From Bradyrhizobium sp. CCBAU 051011 (GTDB lineage: Bacteria; Pseudomonadota; Alphaproteobacteria; Rhizobiales; Xanthobacteraceae), in NCBI RefSeq assembly GCF_009930815.1, contig NZ_CP022222.1, positions 744,001 through 808,000 of the forward strand: 64,000 nt of DNA, read 5' to 3'. Position numbers and translations under genes: made by a program. Below the pieces are notes generated by a model. That model was not told the DNA's origin. It made no database searches and was given only the letters and a program-made list of their open reading frames with translations. Numbering within the stretch: position 1 is the first letter of the stretch; every line of letters begins with the position of its first letter. Below are positions 8,712-17,146 of this stretch, in pieces.

Positions 8712-9554
8712 ATGACGAACTTCGCCAGAATTGCCGCCCTGCTCGCCGCGCTCCTGATCTGGGGCGCGGGCGTGAACTCTGCGCTGGCGGCCGACAGGCC
8801 GCCGCGCCTTGTCGAATTCCAAAGCCCGCTGGTGGGCGGTCCGCAAGCGTTGCAGGGTTACCTGCGATTGCCCGATGGCCCCGGCCCTTCGCCTGCGGTC
8901 GTGCTGTTGCACGGCTGCGGCGGCGGCTGGCGGGGACTCGACGAGCGCTGGGGCAAGCTGCTTGCGGCGTGGGGCTATGTCACGCTGACTGTGGACTCCT
9001 TCGGAACACGCGGCATCACGAGCGCCTGTACGGGACCGCCGCCACCGACCCTGTATGATGCCTACCGCGCGCTGAATTTCATCGTCGGACAGTCATCGGT
9101 CGACCCGGACCGCGTGGCCGTGGTGGGATTTTCACAAGGCGCAATGCTGGCGTTGCATGCTGTCGAGCACGGCGCGATCGAACGCAGTTCGAAAGAAAAA
9201 TTCCGCGCGGCGATCGGCTTCTATCCGCCTTGCCTCGGCCTCAAAGGCAACATGACGGTGCCGACCCTGATTCTGGTCGGCGAGCTCGACGACTGGTCGC
9301 CGGCGAACGAGTGCCGCAACCTCGCCGAAGGCCGTGACGACTGGGGTATCTCGCGCGAAAAGGGCCAGGGGATTCCGATCGAGCTGGTTGTCTATCCCGG
9401 CGCCTATCATGATTTCGACGTGCCGCATTTCCGCACGCCCCAAAAGCTCCTGGGCCATCACCTTGAATTCAACGAGGAGGCGCGGGATCGATCGGTCGAC
9501 GCCGTACGGAAATTCCTGCATGTGACCATCGGCGAAAAAGAGAAGCAACCGTGA
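8712..9554 (+). CDS. Secreted dienelactone-hydrolase-family protein
   Basis: 280 residues. A signal peptide covers about 1-27 (ending ALAAD). The alpha/beta hydrolase core shows LLHGCGG at 65-71, nucleophile Ser141 in GFSQGA, acid Asp193/Asp194 in VGELDDW and His233 in GAYHDF. The family is named for dienelactone hydrolase, but DLH itself uses Cys; a Ser here suggests an esterase or lactonase with unknown substrate. Its TGA overlaps the GTG start of the next gene, so it is the first gene of a three-gene operon. Confidence 0.87.
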   Translation: MTNFARIAALLAALLIWGAGVNSALAADRPPRLVEFQSPLVGGPQALQGYLRLPDGPGPSPAVVLLHGCGGGWRGLDERWGKLLAAWGYVTLTVDSFGTRGITSACTGPPPPTLYDAYRALNFIVGQSSVDPDRVAVVGFSQGAMLALHAVEHGAIERSSKEKFRAAIGFYPPCLGLKGNMTVPTLILVGELDDWSPANECRNLAEGRDDWGISREKGQGIPIELVVYPGAYHDFDVPHFRTPQKLLGHHLEFNEEARDRSVDAVRKFLHVTIGEKEKQP

Positions 9555-10297
9555 CCATCAAAGCCATTGTCTTCGACGCCTATGGCACGCTTTACGACGT
9601 TCAGTCGGTGGCCGACGTCACCGAGGACGCGTTTCCCGGCTATGGCGAGATCATCACCCAGGTCTGGCGCATCAAGCAGCTCGAATATACCTGGCTGCGC
9701 TCGCTGATGCGGCGCTACCAGGATTTCTCCGACGTGACACGCGACTCGCTGGCCTACACGCTTGCGAGCCTCGGGCTCGAATATGACGACGAGACTTTCG
9801 CGCGCATCATCGACAAATATCTGCATCTCGATCTCTATCCGGATGCGCTAGCGGCGCTATCGGCGATGAAGGATCGCAAGCTCGCGATCCTGTCCAACGG
9901 CAGCCCCGATATGCTCAACGCGCTGGTGCAGAGCAGCGGGCTCGACCAACTGCTCGATGCAGTCATCAGCGTCGACGCCAAAAAGATTTTCAAGCCCAGC
10001 CCCGAAGCCTACATGCTGATCGAGGAAGTGCTGCAGGTGCCGCCTGCCGAGGTGCTGTTTATCTCGGCCAATCCCTGGGACGCCTGCGGCGCCAAGGCGT
10101 TCGGGCTCAACGTCGCCTGGATCGAGCGGGTGACGCCGGAAGCGATGGCGCTCGCCTGCCTCGAAAGCGAGACACTGCCGCCATTGACGATGTTCAAAGC
10201 GCTGCGTACCCAGATGGATGAGCTTGGCGTGACGCCGGATCATCGTATCCACGGTCTCGCCGAACTCCCCGCCCTGGTGTCTGTCCAAAGGTCCTGA
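9551..10297 (+). CDS. Haloacid dehalogenase, type II (HAD superfamily)
   Basis: 248 residues, starting with GTG in a 4-base overlap with the previous stop. HAD motifs: nucleophile Asp9 in FDAYGTLYD, Ser115-Asn116 in LSNGSPD, Lys148 in KIFKPSPEAY and the type-II signature SANPWDACGAKAFG with Asp177. L-2-haloacid dehalogenases use this layout to hydrolyse 2-haloacids to D-2-hydroxyacids. The length is at the upper end of the family. Neighbours do not reveal the substrate, and a general phosphatase is less likely given the SANPWD motif. Confidence 0.88.
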   Translation: MTIKAIVFDAYGTLYDVQSVADVTEDAFPGYGEIITQVWRIKQLEYTWLRSLMRRYQDFSDVTRDSLAYTLASLGLEYDDETFARIIDKYLHLDLYPDALAALSAMKDRKLAILSNGSPDMLNALVQSSGLDQLLDAVISVDAKKIFKPSPEAYMLIEEVLQVPPAEVLFISANPWDACGAKAFGLNVAWIERVTPEAMALACLESETLPPLTMFKALRTQMDELGVTPDHRIHGLAELPALVSVQRS

Positions 10298-10298
10298 A

Positions 10299-10787
10299 AT
10301 GAGCCTTGAGTCCGTCCGCGCCTTCTTCGCAGAAAAGGCGCCCGATATCTCCGTGATCGAATCCCAAATGAGTTCGGCGACCGTTGCGCTGGCGGCGGAA
10401 GCTTACGGCGTCGAGCCGGCGCGCATTGCGAAGACGCTGTCCTTAAGGATCGGCGAGCGCGTGGTGCTGATCGTGGCGGCAGGCACGTCGCGGATGGACA
10501 ACAAGAAAGTGAAGGCGCTGTTCGGTGGAAAGCCGAAGATGCTCGGCCTCGACGAGGTCGCCGAGATCACCGGGCATGAGGTCGGCGGCGTCTGTCCGTT
10601 CGGATTGAAAACGCCGCTGCCGATCTATTGCGATGTTTCGCTGAAGGCGTTCGACATCGTGGTGCCGGCCGCGGGCTCAACCCACAGCGCGGTGAAAATT
10701 ACCCCCGAGCGCATGGCGGAACTGACGGCGGCCGAATGGGTCGACGTCTGCGAGACCAGGCCAGTCGAGGCCGCGTCGGCGGTCTAG
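10299..10787 (+). CDS. YbaK/ProXp-type aminoacyl-tRNA deacylase
   Basis: 162 residues, starting 1 base after the previous stop. Family features: a lysine in IAKTLSLRIG, the loop GHEVGGVCPFGLK and the C-terminal GSTHSAVKITPERM. Such free-standing editing domains hydrolyse mischarged tRNA (Cys-tRNAPro, Ala-tRNAPro and related). The exact specificity cannot be read from the motif. It is the last gene of the dienelactone hydrolase, HAD, YbaK run; no functional link to the first two is obvious. Confidence 0.87.
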   Translation: MSLESVRAFFAEKAPDISVIESQMSSATVALAAEAYGVEPARIAKTLSLRIGERVVLIVAAGTSRMDNKKVKALFGGKPKMLGLDEVAEITGHEVGGVCPFGLKTPLPIYCDVSLKAFDIVVPAAGSTHSAVKITPERMAELTAAEWVDVCETRPVEAASAV

Positions 10788-10792
10788 AGTCT

Positions 10793-10840
10793 GACGCGTT
10801 TTCTTGACGCGACCCGGTCTCCACTTCGCTTGAAAACGCT
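10793..10840. repeat. Dispersed repeat, family D (short form)
   Basis: Reads GACGCGTTTTCTTGACGCGA, then a CCACTTCGCTTGAAAACGCT end, forming a hairpin through its CGTTTTC and GAAAACG ends. A second copy forms the right half of the composite element at 15928-16025. It fills the gap between two convergent genes and may act as a bidirectional terminator. Confidence 0.65.
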
Positions 10841-11194
10841 TTAATCGTATTCGTCGAAGTACGGCCTCGGCGGGGGCAACGCTTCTCGCTGCATTTGCTG
10901 CGGCGCGCGGCCGCGCGGCACCTGCTGCGGCACACGCTGCCCTGGCGCACGATTGACCTGCTGCTGGGCGCTCGATTCGAACACCGCGCGGCAATTGCTG
11001 GAGAGCTGCGGCGTGTTCTGCCGCAAGCAAGCCACGATCCGGCTGACATCCGGAATCTGGTCGCCGCAGAGCCGCCACACATCGGGCGTGCAGGCCATCT
11101 GCTGTTCCCAGGTTCCGCGATATTCCTGCGAGAATGCTGGTGCGATGCCGCCGATCGCTATGGCAAGGCCGAGGACAATCCGCTGCGTTCGCAT
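10841..11194 (-). CDS. Secreted cysteine-containing hypothetical protein
   Basis: 117 residues. A signal peptide covers about 1-22 (ending PAFSQ). The mature N-terminal half has four cysteines (MACTPDVWRLC, VACLRQN, SSNCRAVF) in a spacing like the GLG1-type cysteine-rich repeat. The C-terminal half is a low-complexity Gln/Pro/Arg tail ending PYFDEYD. I recall this type as a common rhizobial periplasmic protein of unknown role. It is transcribed alone, convergent with the YbaK gene. Confidence 0.75.
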   Translation of the reverse strand: MRTQRIVLGLAIAIGGIAPAFSQEYRGTWEQQMACTPDVWRLCGDQIPDVSRIVACLRQNTPQLSSNCRAVFESSAQQQVNRAPGQRVPQQVPRGRAPQQMQREALPPPRPYFDEYD

Positions 11195-11317
11195 GCACGG
11201 GTCCTTTCTTTGTGTTTTCAGTTAAGCGCAGAAGTTCCGCGCAGTGATGCATCAAGCCTGCTGGATGAATGCGGCCACGCGACGTTGGTGCGAACAAAAA
11301 AATGTGAAGCGGGTTCC

Positions 11318-12307
11318 CTACTCCACCTTGCCGATTTTCTTCACGGCTGCGACCAGCCGCGCGCTGTCTTCCGCGACGAATTTTGCAAACTCCGGCGCGT
11401 CGAGATAGGCCACCGGGCTACCGGCGGTTTCATATGTCTTCACCACCTCGGGCGCCTTCACCGCTTCCGCCATCGCTTCGCGCAGCCGGGTCATGATCGG
11501 CGCCGGCAGCGCGCTTTGCGCGAACAGTCCGGCCCAGATGTAGAACTCGACATCCTTGTAACCGAGTTCCTCGAAGGTTGGCAGGTCGGGAAAACTCTTG
11601 ATGCGCTCGGCGCCCCAATTGGCGAGCACGCGCATCTTGCCGTCATCGACCTGCTGCTTCAGCGTGCCCGGCGCTGACGCCACCGCTTGAATGGTGCCGC
11701 TCAAGAGCGCGGTCAGCGCCGGACCGGCGCCGCGGAACGGCACGTGCAGCAGCTTGATGCCGGCGCTCGCTGCAAACATCTCCATCGCCACATGCAGCGT
11801 GCCGTAGGGCCCGGACGAGCCGTAGGGAATTTGTCCCGGACGCTTTTTGGCGTCGTCGACGAACTCCTGCAGCGTCTTCCACGGCGCCGAGGCCGGTACC
11901 GCGAGCAGCGTCGGATCGGCGAGCACGCGCGCGATCGGCGCGAATTGCGAGACTTCATACGCCACCGGCCGGTCGAACAGCCGGTCGGCCTCGGGCAGCA
12001 CGGCAAGCGAAGACAGCGTCATCAATAGCGTATGCCCGTCGGCCTCGGCGCGTGCCGCCGCCGCGTTGCCGACCGATCCGCCGCCGCCACCGGCGCGGTT
12101 GTCGACGATGACGGGCTTGCCGAGGATCCGCTCCAGCGCCTGCGCCACCGGCCGCGCCGCGAGATCAGCCTGGCCGCCCGGCGGGAACGGCACGATCATG
12201 GTGATGTTGCGGGAAGGGTATGGGGCTTGGGCTGACGCGGCTCTGGAGAGCGCGGTCTGCGCCAGCGGCAGCGCGGCTGCGGCCTTGAGAAGTTCGCGGC
12301 GGTTCAT
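11318..12307 (-). CDS. TTT-family (TctC/Bug) solute-binding protein, orphan
   Basis: 329 residues. The N-terminus MNRRELLKAAAALPLA has a twin-arginine-like motif, so export may be by Tat. Family marks are YPSRNITMIVPFPPGGQADL, a DNRAGGGGGSVGN loop, and a mid-protein IPYGSSGPYGTLH stretch. Bug proteins bind carboxylates or other small organics for tripartite tricarboxylate transporters. No TctA or TctB is next to it, so it is an orphan receptor that may share membrane subunits or serve in sensing. A LysR gene follows upstream on the same strand. Confidence 0.9.
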   Translation of the reverse strand: MNRRELLKAAAALPLAQTALSRAASAQAPYPSRNITMIVPFPPGGQADLAARPVAQALERILGKPVIVDNRAGGGGGSVGNAAAARAEADGHTLLMTLSSLAVLPEADRLFDRPVAYEVSQFAPIARVLADPTLLAVPASAPWKTLQEFVDDAKKRPGQIPYGSSGPYGTLHVAMEMFAASAGIKLLHVPFRGAGPALTALLSGTIQAVASAPGTLKQQVDDGKMRVLANWGAERIKSFPDLPTFEELGYKDVEFYIWAGLFAQSALPAPIMTRLREAMAEAVKAPEVVKTYETAGSPVAYLDAPEFAKFVAEDSARLVAAVKKIGKVE

Positions 12308-12424
12308 TGGTGAGGGCCTCCCGATCTATTTTCGTTATTGGGGGCAGCCTAGCCGATACAAGGCATCTGGCGATAGTGCGCGTCGTCTCACCCTCCCCTG
12401 GAGGGGGAGGATGAAGATCAACGC

Positions 12425-13342
12425 CTAGCCGTTCCTCCGCTTCTTCGCCTTCGCAAAATGCTTCGCGAGAAAATCCGCCAGCACCTCCACCCGCGCGGGT
12501 CGCGGGCCGCCGGGTGGCGTCACCAGATGCACCGCGCCTTCGGGCTGGTGCCAGCCTTTCAGGATCACCTCGACTTCGCCGGACGCGATGGCGTCGCCGA
12601 TGATGAAGTCGGGAAGATCGGCGATGCCGAGGCCGGCGATGACGGACGGCAACAGTGCCTCGCCATTGTTGACGCGGAGCTGGCCTGCCGGGCGCACGCT
12701 GGCCTGCTCGCCTGAGGCGTTGGTGTAATGCCAGACATTTGCAGTCGAGAGATAGGCGTAGCCGAAGCATCTGTGCTGGGCGAGGTGCATCGGATGCGTC
12801 GGCCTGCCGTGGCGCTCTAAATAAGATGGCGCGGCCACGGTGTAGCGCGGCATGGCGCAGAGCCGCCGCGCGATCAGCGAAGAATCCGGCAGGCGCGCGA
12901 TGCGCAGACCGGCATCGAAGCCCTCGCCGATCAGGTCGACGGTTGCATCGCTCAAGTGAAGGTCGATCGAGACTTCCGGGTAAGCGGCGAGAAATTCCGG
13001 CAGGATCGGCGCTATCGCCTTGACGCCGAACGTCATCGGCACCGCGAGCCGCACCAGCCCGCGCGGCGCCATCGATTGCGACAAGGCCTCGTTCTCGGCG
13101 TCCTCGCCATCGGCCAGGAGGCGCGCCGCGCGCTCGGCCAGCCTCTGCCCGGCATCGGTCAGCGCCAGCCGCCGCGAAGTGCGGTTGAACAGCCGCGCGC
13201 CGAGCCGCTGCTCCAGACGGCTGACCGCCTTGGACACGGTGGCCTTGGACAGCGCGAGCTCGCTCGCGGCCGATGCAAACGACCGCAATTCCACGACTTT
13301 TGCGAAGATCGCGAGCGCCTCGAAATCCGGAAGCTTCGACAT
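12425..13342 (-). CDS. LysR-type transcriptional regulator
   Basis: 305 residues from the Met at 13342 (MSKLPDFEALAIFAKVVEL). The N-terminal winged helix-turn-helix SFASAASELALSKATVSKAVSRLEQRLG occupies about 15-50, and the C-terminal effector-binding domain has the usual LVRLAVPMTFG start. It ends in a basic tail (KHFAKAKKRRNG). It is divergent from the SDR, pirin and wrbA run and is the obvious candidate regulator; the inducer is unknown, perhaps a quinone or electrophile. A possible site lies at 13370-13384. Confidence 0.9.
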   Translation of the reverse strand: MSKLPDFEALAIFAKVVELRSFASAASELALSKATVSKAVSRLEQRLGARLFNRTSRRLALTDAGQRLAERAARLLADGEDAENEALSQSMAPRGLVRLAVPMTFGVKAIAPILPEFLAAYPEVSIDLHLSDATVDLIGEGFDAGLRIARLPDSSLIARRLCAMPRYTVAAPSYLERHGRPTHPMHLAQHRCFGYAYLSTANVWHYTNASGEQASVRPAGQLRVNNGEALLPSVIAGLGIADLPDFIIGDAIASGEVEVILKGWHQPEGAVHLVTPPGGPRPARVEVLADFLAKHFAKAKKRRNG

Positions 13343-13369
13343 TCGGATCGCCCCCAAGGCTCATTTTTG

Positions 13370-13384
13370 GAAACAATGAGTTTC
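13370..13384. promoter_or_regulatory. Candidate LysR operator, GAAAC-N5-GTTTC
   Basis: A perfect 5-bp inverted repeat with a 5-base spacer, followed by another GTTTC-like half (AGTTTC at 13389-13394), lies 27 bases upstream of the LysR start and about 75 bases upstream of the divergent SDR gene. The region is AT-rich and includes TATTTCTATA, a possible -10 element for the SDR direction. This is inference from position and symmetry only. Confidence 0.4.
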
Positions 13385-13459
13385 AATAGTTTCTATTTCT
13401 ATACCACGGTCGGCGGCATATCCAAGGGACATCGGGAATTCAAGCAATGGAGAAATCCA

Positions 13460-14212
13460 ATGACCAAGAAGCTCTCAGGCAAGGTAGCCCTCGTCACCGG
13501 CGGTTCGCGCGGCATCGGCGCGGCCAGCGCCCGCGCCCTCGCGGAACAAGGTGCCAACGTCGCCATCAGCTATGTCGCCTCTCCCGACAAGGCCGAGGCT
13601 GTCGTAACGGAGCTGAAGGCCAAGGGCGTCAATGCCCGCGCCTACAAGGCCGACCAGGCCTCCTCCGTCGACGTCGATCAACTCGTGAAAAACGTCGCCA
13701 AGGATTTCGGCCGCCTCGACATCCTCGTCAACAATGCCGGCGTTGCCGTCGGCGGCGCGGTCGATGATCCCAATGCGGATACCGCGGCATTGGCCCGGCA
13801 GAGCGCGGTGAATGTCGACGGCGTCATTACTGCGATCCGCGCGGCGGCAAAGCTGATGGGCGAAGGCGGCCGCATCGTGACGATCGGCTCCGATATCGCT
13901 ACCCGCGCCTCGTTCCCCGGCCTCGCCGACTACGCCGCCACCAAGGCGGCCGTCGTTGGCTACACCAAGGGCGCGGCGCGCGACCTCGGACCGCGCGGCA
14001 TCACCGTCAACGTGCTGCAGCCAGGCTCGATCGACACCGACTTGAACCCGGACGACGACCGCGATTTTGCCGACCTGCAGCGCAAGCAGCACGCGCTGCA
14101 ACGCTTCGGCAAGCCGGAAGAGATCGCCGCCGGCGTCGTTTTCCTCGCGAGTCCCGAAGCCTCCTTCGTGACCGGCACCGTGCTCAACGTCGACGGCGGC
14201 TTCGGCGCGTAA
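13460..14212 (+). CDS. SDR-family oxidoreductase (3-oxoacyl-ACP-reductase-like)
   Basis: 250 residues from the ATG at 13460. NAD(P)-binding TGGSRGIG at 13-20, NNAG motif, catalytic Ser in TIGSDIATR and YAATK (YxxxK) give a complete classical short-chain dehydrogenase. NADPH preference is suggested by the arginine in the glycine motif. The ending VTGTVLNVDGGFGA is typical. Its place upstream of pirin and wrbA under a divergent LysR suggests reduction of a carbonyl or quinone compound rather than fatty acid synthesis (inference). Confidence 0.9.
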   Translation: MTKKLSGKVALVTGGSRGIGAASARALAEQGANVAISYVASPDKAEAVVTELKAKGVNARAYKADQASSVDVDQLVKNVAKDFGRLDILVNNAGVAVGGAVDDPNADTAALARQSAVNVDGVITAIRAAAKLMGEGGRIVTIGSDIATRASFPGLADYAATKAAVVGYTKGAARDLGPRGITVNVLQPGSIDTDLNPDDDRDFADLQRKQHALQRFGKPEEIAAGVVFLASPEASFVTGTVLNVDGGFGA

Positions 14213-14227
14213 TTCAAACCCAGCGAG

Positions 14228-14248
14228 GCCGGGCGCATGCCGCCCGGC
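14228..14248. terminator. GC-rich hairpin between SDR and pirin genes
   Basis: GCCGGGCG-CATGC-CGCCCGGC forms a perfect 8-bp stem with a 5-base loop, followed by TTCCTAATTC. It lacks a clean T-run, so it may only attenuate transcription into the pirin gene. Confidence 0.4.
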
Positions 14249-14285
14249 TTCCTAATTCAAAGAACTTTCAACGAAGGAATATCCC

Positions 14286-14984
14286 ATGATCGAACTTAGA
14301 CCTTTTGCAAAGCTCGGCAGCGCCGATCACGGCTGGCTGAAAGCAAAACATCACTTCTCGTTCGGCAGCCACTATGATCCCGACAATATGGGCCATGGGT
14401 CCTTGCGGGTGTGGAACGATGACGAGATTGCGCCGAACACCGGCTTTCCTGCCCATCCGCACGCCAACATGGAAATCATCACCTATGTTCGCGAAGGCGC
14501 GATCACGCATCAGGACTCGCTCGGCAACAAGGGCCGCACTGAAGCCGGCGACGTGCAGGTGATGAGCGCCGGCAGCGGCATTCGTCACTCCGAGTACAAT
14601 CTGGAGCCTTCGAAGACCAAGATCTTCCAGATCTGGATCGAGCCAACGACGACCGGCGGCCAGCCGACCTGGGGCGCGAAACCGTTTCCGAAGTCGGATC
14701 GCTCCGGCAAGCTCGTCACCATCGCCAGCGGCATTGAGGGCGACAAGGACGCGCTGCCGATCCGCGCCGATGCGCGGGTGCTCGCCACAACGCTGAAGGC
14801 CGGCGAGAGCGCGGAATATTCCGCGGAGAAGGCGCGGCATCTCTATCTGGTGCCGGCGGCCGGCAGCGTCGAAGTCAACGGCGTGCGCGTCAACGCCCGC
14901 GATGGCGCCGCGATCAGCGACGAGGCGAAGCTGACGATTACCGCGCTGGAAGATTCCGAACTGGTGCTGGTCGACGCGGCGTAA
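14286..14984 (+). CDS. Pirin-family bicupin protein (YhhW-like)
   Basis: 232 residues. The N-terminal cupin has the metal-binding pattern [12 protein letters not shown] with a preceding PNTGFPA, and later [10 protein letters not shown], giving three His and one Glu as in quercetinase-type pirins. The C-terminal cupin half is degenerate. Pirins of this type can oxidise quercetin or act as redox-sensing proteins. A ribosome site GAAGGA lies just upstream. Together with the SDR and WrbA genes it fits a response to phenolics or quinones. Confidence 0.9.
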   Translation: MIELRPFAKLGSADHGWLKAKHHFSFGSHYDPDNMGHGSLRVWNDDEIAPNTGFPAHPHANMEIITYVREGAITHQDSLGNKGRTEAGDVQVMSAGSGIRHSEYNLEPSKTKIFQIWIEPTTTGGQPTWGAKPFPKSDRSGKLVTIASGIEGDKDALPIRADARVLATTLKAGESAEYSAEKARHLYLVPAAGSVEVNGVRVNARDGAAISDEAKLTITALEDSELVLVDAA

Positions 14985-14991
14985 CTCCACT

Positions 14992-15075
14992 CGTCATGCC
15001 CGGGCTTGACCCGGGCATCCATCCCTCTTCGCAAGACTCAAGGCGAGGGATTGCCGGGCCAAGCCCGGCAATAAC
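14992..15075. repeat. Dispersed palindromic repeat, family A (variant)
   Basis: Left half CGTCATGCCCGGGCTTGACC with internal dyad CCCGGG..CCCGGG; right half ATTGCCGGGCCAAGCCCGGC. It sits between pirin and wrbA genes and may shape their mRNA. It resembles copies at 3205 and 33209, but its right half matches only partly. Confidence 0.65.
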
Positions 15076-15112
15076 CAACAACACCTCTTGCAAACTCAAA
15101 GGAAAAGCCATC

Positions 15113-15712
15113 ATGGCCAAAGTTCTCGTGCTCTATTATTCCGCCTACGGTCACATCGAGGCGATGGCGAATGCCGTCGCCGAAGGCGCTCGCAAGGCCG
15201 GCGCCACTGTCGATATCAAGCGTGTACCGGAGCTGGTACCCGAAGCCGTTGCCAAGGCCTCGCATTACAAGCTCGACCAGGCCGCGCCGATCGCCAAGAT
15301 CGAGGACCTCGTCAATTACGACGCGATCGTCATCGGCACCGGCACGCGTTTCGGCCGGATGGCGTCGCAGATGGCGAACTTCCTCGATCAGGCCGGCGGT
15401 CTCTGGGCCAAGGGCGCACTGCACGGAAAGGTCGGCGGCGCCTTTACGTCAACGGCGACCCAGCATGGCGGGCAGGAAACCACGCTGTTCTCGATCATCA
15501 CCAATTTGCTGCACTTCGGCATGACGGTGGTCGGCCTGAACTACGGCTTTGCCGGCCAGATGAAGCTCGACGAAGTCACCGGCGGCGCGCCTTACGGCGC
15601 CACCACGATCACCGGCGGCGACGGCAGCCGCCAGCCGAGCGAAAACGAACTCGCCGGCGCGCGCTATCAAGGACGCGTGATCGCCGAGACCGCGAGCAAA
15701 CTGCATGGCTGA
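15113..15712 (+). CDS. wrbA: NAD(P)H:quinone oxidoreductase, WrbA
   Basis: 199 residues, the standard WrbA length. Flavodoxin-like FMN site: [14 protein letters not shown] near 6-19 and [19 protein letters not shown] near 77-95; then the WrbA signature [20 protein letters not shown]. WrbA reduces quinones by two electrons and prevents semiquinone formation. The start at 15113 gives the family N-terminus [10 protein letters not shown]; a longer frame would run through the upstream repeat. A strong hairpin follows the stop. Confidence 0.96.
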   Translation: MAKVLVLYYSAYGHIEAMANAVAEGARKAGATVDIKRVPELVPEAVAKASHYKLDQAAPIAKIEDLVNYDAIVIGTGTRFGRMASQMANFLDQAGGLWAKGALHGKVGGAFTSTATQHGGQETTLFSIITNLLHFGMTVVGLNYGFAGQMKLDEVTGGAPYGATTITGGDGSRQPSENELAGARYQGRVIAETASKLHG

Positions 15713-15720
15713 TGCGATAC

Positions 15721-15750
15721 GGGCGGCATTCTCATTCGGGAATGCCGCCC
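15721..15750 (+). terminator. Probable terminator of wrbA
   Basis: GGGCGGCATTC and GAATGCCGCCC form a perfect 11-bp stem around an 8-base loop, 9 bases after the wrbA stop. The following bases (TATCTCGT) are only weakly T-rich. Confidence 0.6.
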
Positions 15751-15927
15751 TATCTCGTCCCTCAGGGGACGACGGAAAGAACGATGGTCGAAATTCTCTT
15801 TCTCGCTCAACTGGCGCGCCGGCCGCTGCAGGCCATGGCAAGGCGCTGGTGGTGCAGAAGCCTGTACAGCGCCTCGCGCGGACAGCGGCGCTGCCGGGAG
15901 TGCACGAAATCGTGAGCCGCGGCTTTT

Positions 15928-16025
15928 AGAGCTTCGGTTCTGATTGAATCAGAACCGAAGCTCTAGATTCTTTTTTTGACGCGTTTTCTTCACGCGAACC
16001 GGTTCCCACTTCGCTCGAAAACGCT
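15928..16025. repeat. Composite repeat: 37-nt perfect palindrome plus family D
   Basis: The left part (15928-15964) is a perfect palindrome with 18-bp arms beginning AGAGCTTCGGTTCTGATT and a single central G. A T-run (TTTTTTT) follows at about 15971-15977, then the family D unit GACGCGTTTTCTTCACGCGA at 15978-16025, itself a hairpin (CGTTTTC/GAAAACG). The short form at 10793-10840 lacks the palindrome. Palindrome plus T-run also has terminator character. Confidence 0.7.
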
Positions 16026-16091
16026 ATTAGAGGCCGCGTGAATTCGTGATACGCCTTCTGCCTTCACGGCAGACACGCGCAGGGTTGTGGC

Positions 16092-17039
16092 ATGAGTAAC
16101 GATTCGCAAGTCCCGTGGCCGGAGTTGCCGACCGCGGCGTGGCGTGACACCTGTGCGACGCTGCACCTCTGGACCCAGATCGTCGGCAAGATCCGGCTGA
16201 CCAAATCGCCCTGGCTCAATCATTCCTGGCATGTGACGCTCTACGTCACGCCGCGTGGATTGACGACGTCGCCGGTCCCCGACGGCCCGCGAACGTTCCA
16301 GATCGATTTCGATTTCATTGACCACACGCTGCGCTTCTCGACCAGCGACGGCTCGCTGGAGCAATTTGCGCTGGCAGGACATTCGGTCGCCAGCTTCTAC
16401 GCCGCCACGATGGCAGCGCTTGCCGAATTCGGCATTGCCGTTGTCATCGATGAGATGCCGAACGAATTGCCGGAGCCGGTGCGCTTTTCAGAGGACACCA
16501 AGCACGCTTCCTACGATCCCGATGCTGTCGGGTACTTCCTGCAAATTCTCGTCAACTGCGACCGCGTCTTCAAGCAATTCCGAACCGGCTTCCTCGGCAA
16601 GGCCAGTCCGGTGCATTTCTTCTGGGGCAGTTTCGATCTCGCGGTGACGCGCTTCTCGGGCCGCCGCGCCCCGCGCCATCCCGGCGGCGTGCCGAACCTG
16701 CCCGATGCGGTCGCACATGAAGCCTATTCACACGAAGTCAGCAGCGCCGGATTTTGGCCAGGCAGCGGCGCGATCGATTATGCCGCGTTCTATTCCTATG
16801 CCTATCCCGAGCCAAAAGGCTTCCGCTCGGCGAAGCTGCGGCCAGAGGCGGCCTTCTTCAGCGAAGCACTCGGCGAGTTCATCCTGCCGTACGATGCCGT
16901 GCGCACGGCTGCCGATCCCGACAAGGCGCTGCTCGATTTCCTGCAAAGCACCTATGAGGCCGCGGCAATATCAGCAAAGTGGGATCGCGACGCGCTGGAG
17001 TGCGATCCTGGCCGGCCGGCCGTGGTGCGGCGGGTTTGA
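16092..17039 (+). CDS. DUF5996 family protein
   Basis: 315 residues, starting MSNDSQVPWPELPTAAWRDT, typical of DUF5996. Conserved parts include LHLWTQIVGKIRL, the NHSWHVTLYVTPRGLTT strand pair, SPVHFFWGSFDLAVTRFSGR and FYSYAYPEP. The function of this family is unknown; the conserved His, Trp and Arg residues suggest an enzyme. It is cytoplasmic and transcribed alone. Confidence 0.88.
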   Translation: MSNDSQVPWPELPTAAWRDTCATLHLWTQIVGKIRLTKSPWLNHSWHVTLYVTPRGLTTSPVPDGPRTFQIDFDFIDHTLRFSTSDGSLEQFALAGHSVASFYAATMAALAEFGIAVVIDEMPNELPEPVRFSEDTKHASYDPDAVGYFLQILVNCDRVFKQFRTGFLGKASPVHFFWGSFDLAVTRFSGRRAPRHPGGVPNLPDAVAHEAYSHEVSSAGFWPGSGAIDYAAFYSYAYPEPKGFRSAKLRPEAAFFSEALGEFILPYDAVRTAADPDKALLDFLQSTYEAAAISAKWDRDALECDPGRPAVVRRV

Positions 17040-17046
17040 AGCTAGC

Positions 17047-17131
17047 GTGTAGGGTGGGCGCAAAGCGCGTGCCCACCATCCCCGTCGATTGCCAAGGAAG
17101 GTGGGCACGGCGCGATGCGCCCATGCCCCCC
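17047..17131. repeat. Dispersed inverted repeat, family G
   Basis: TAGGGTGGGCGCAAAGCGCG with TGCCCACC on the left and GGTGGGCACGGCGCGATGCG with a CCCCCCTA end on the right form an imperfect inverted repeat around a short centre. It fills the gap between convergent genes and probably folds as a long hairpin. Only one copy is in the window; I recall this type from other Bradyrhizobium intergenic regions. Confidence 0.55.
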
Positions 17132-17146
17132 TACGGATTCCCCAAG

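Larger units (their letters stand above)
15713..16091. other. Gene-poor stretch after wrbA
   Basis: This 379-base gap holds the wrbA terminator hairpin, the composite palindromic element at 15928-16025 and, beyond that, the presumed promoter of the DUF5996 gene. Short frames such as 15784-15915 have arginine-rich, unlikely products and no clear ribosome site, so I do not call a gene here. Confidence 0.6.

Noticed and set aside
15784-15915. Short frame after wrbA starting MVEILFLAQLARRP
   Set aside because: Arg/Trp-rich, no family, no ribosome site, and it lies past a terminator-like hairpin.
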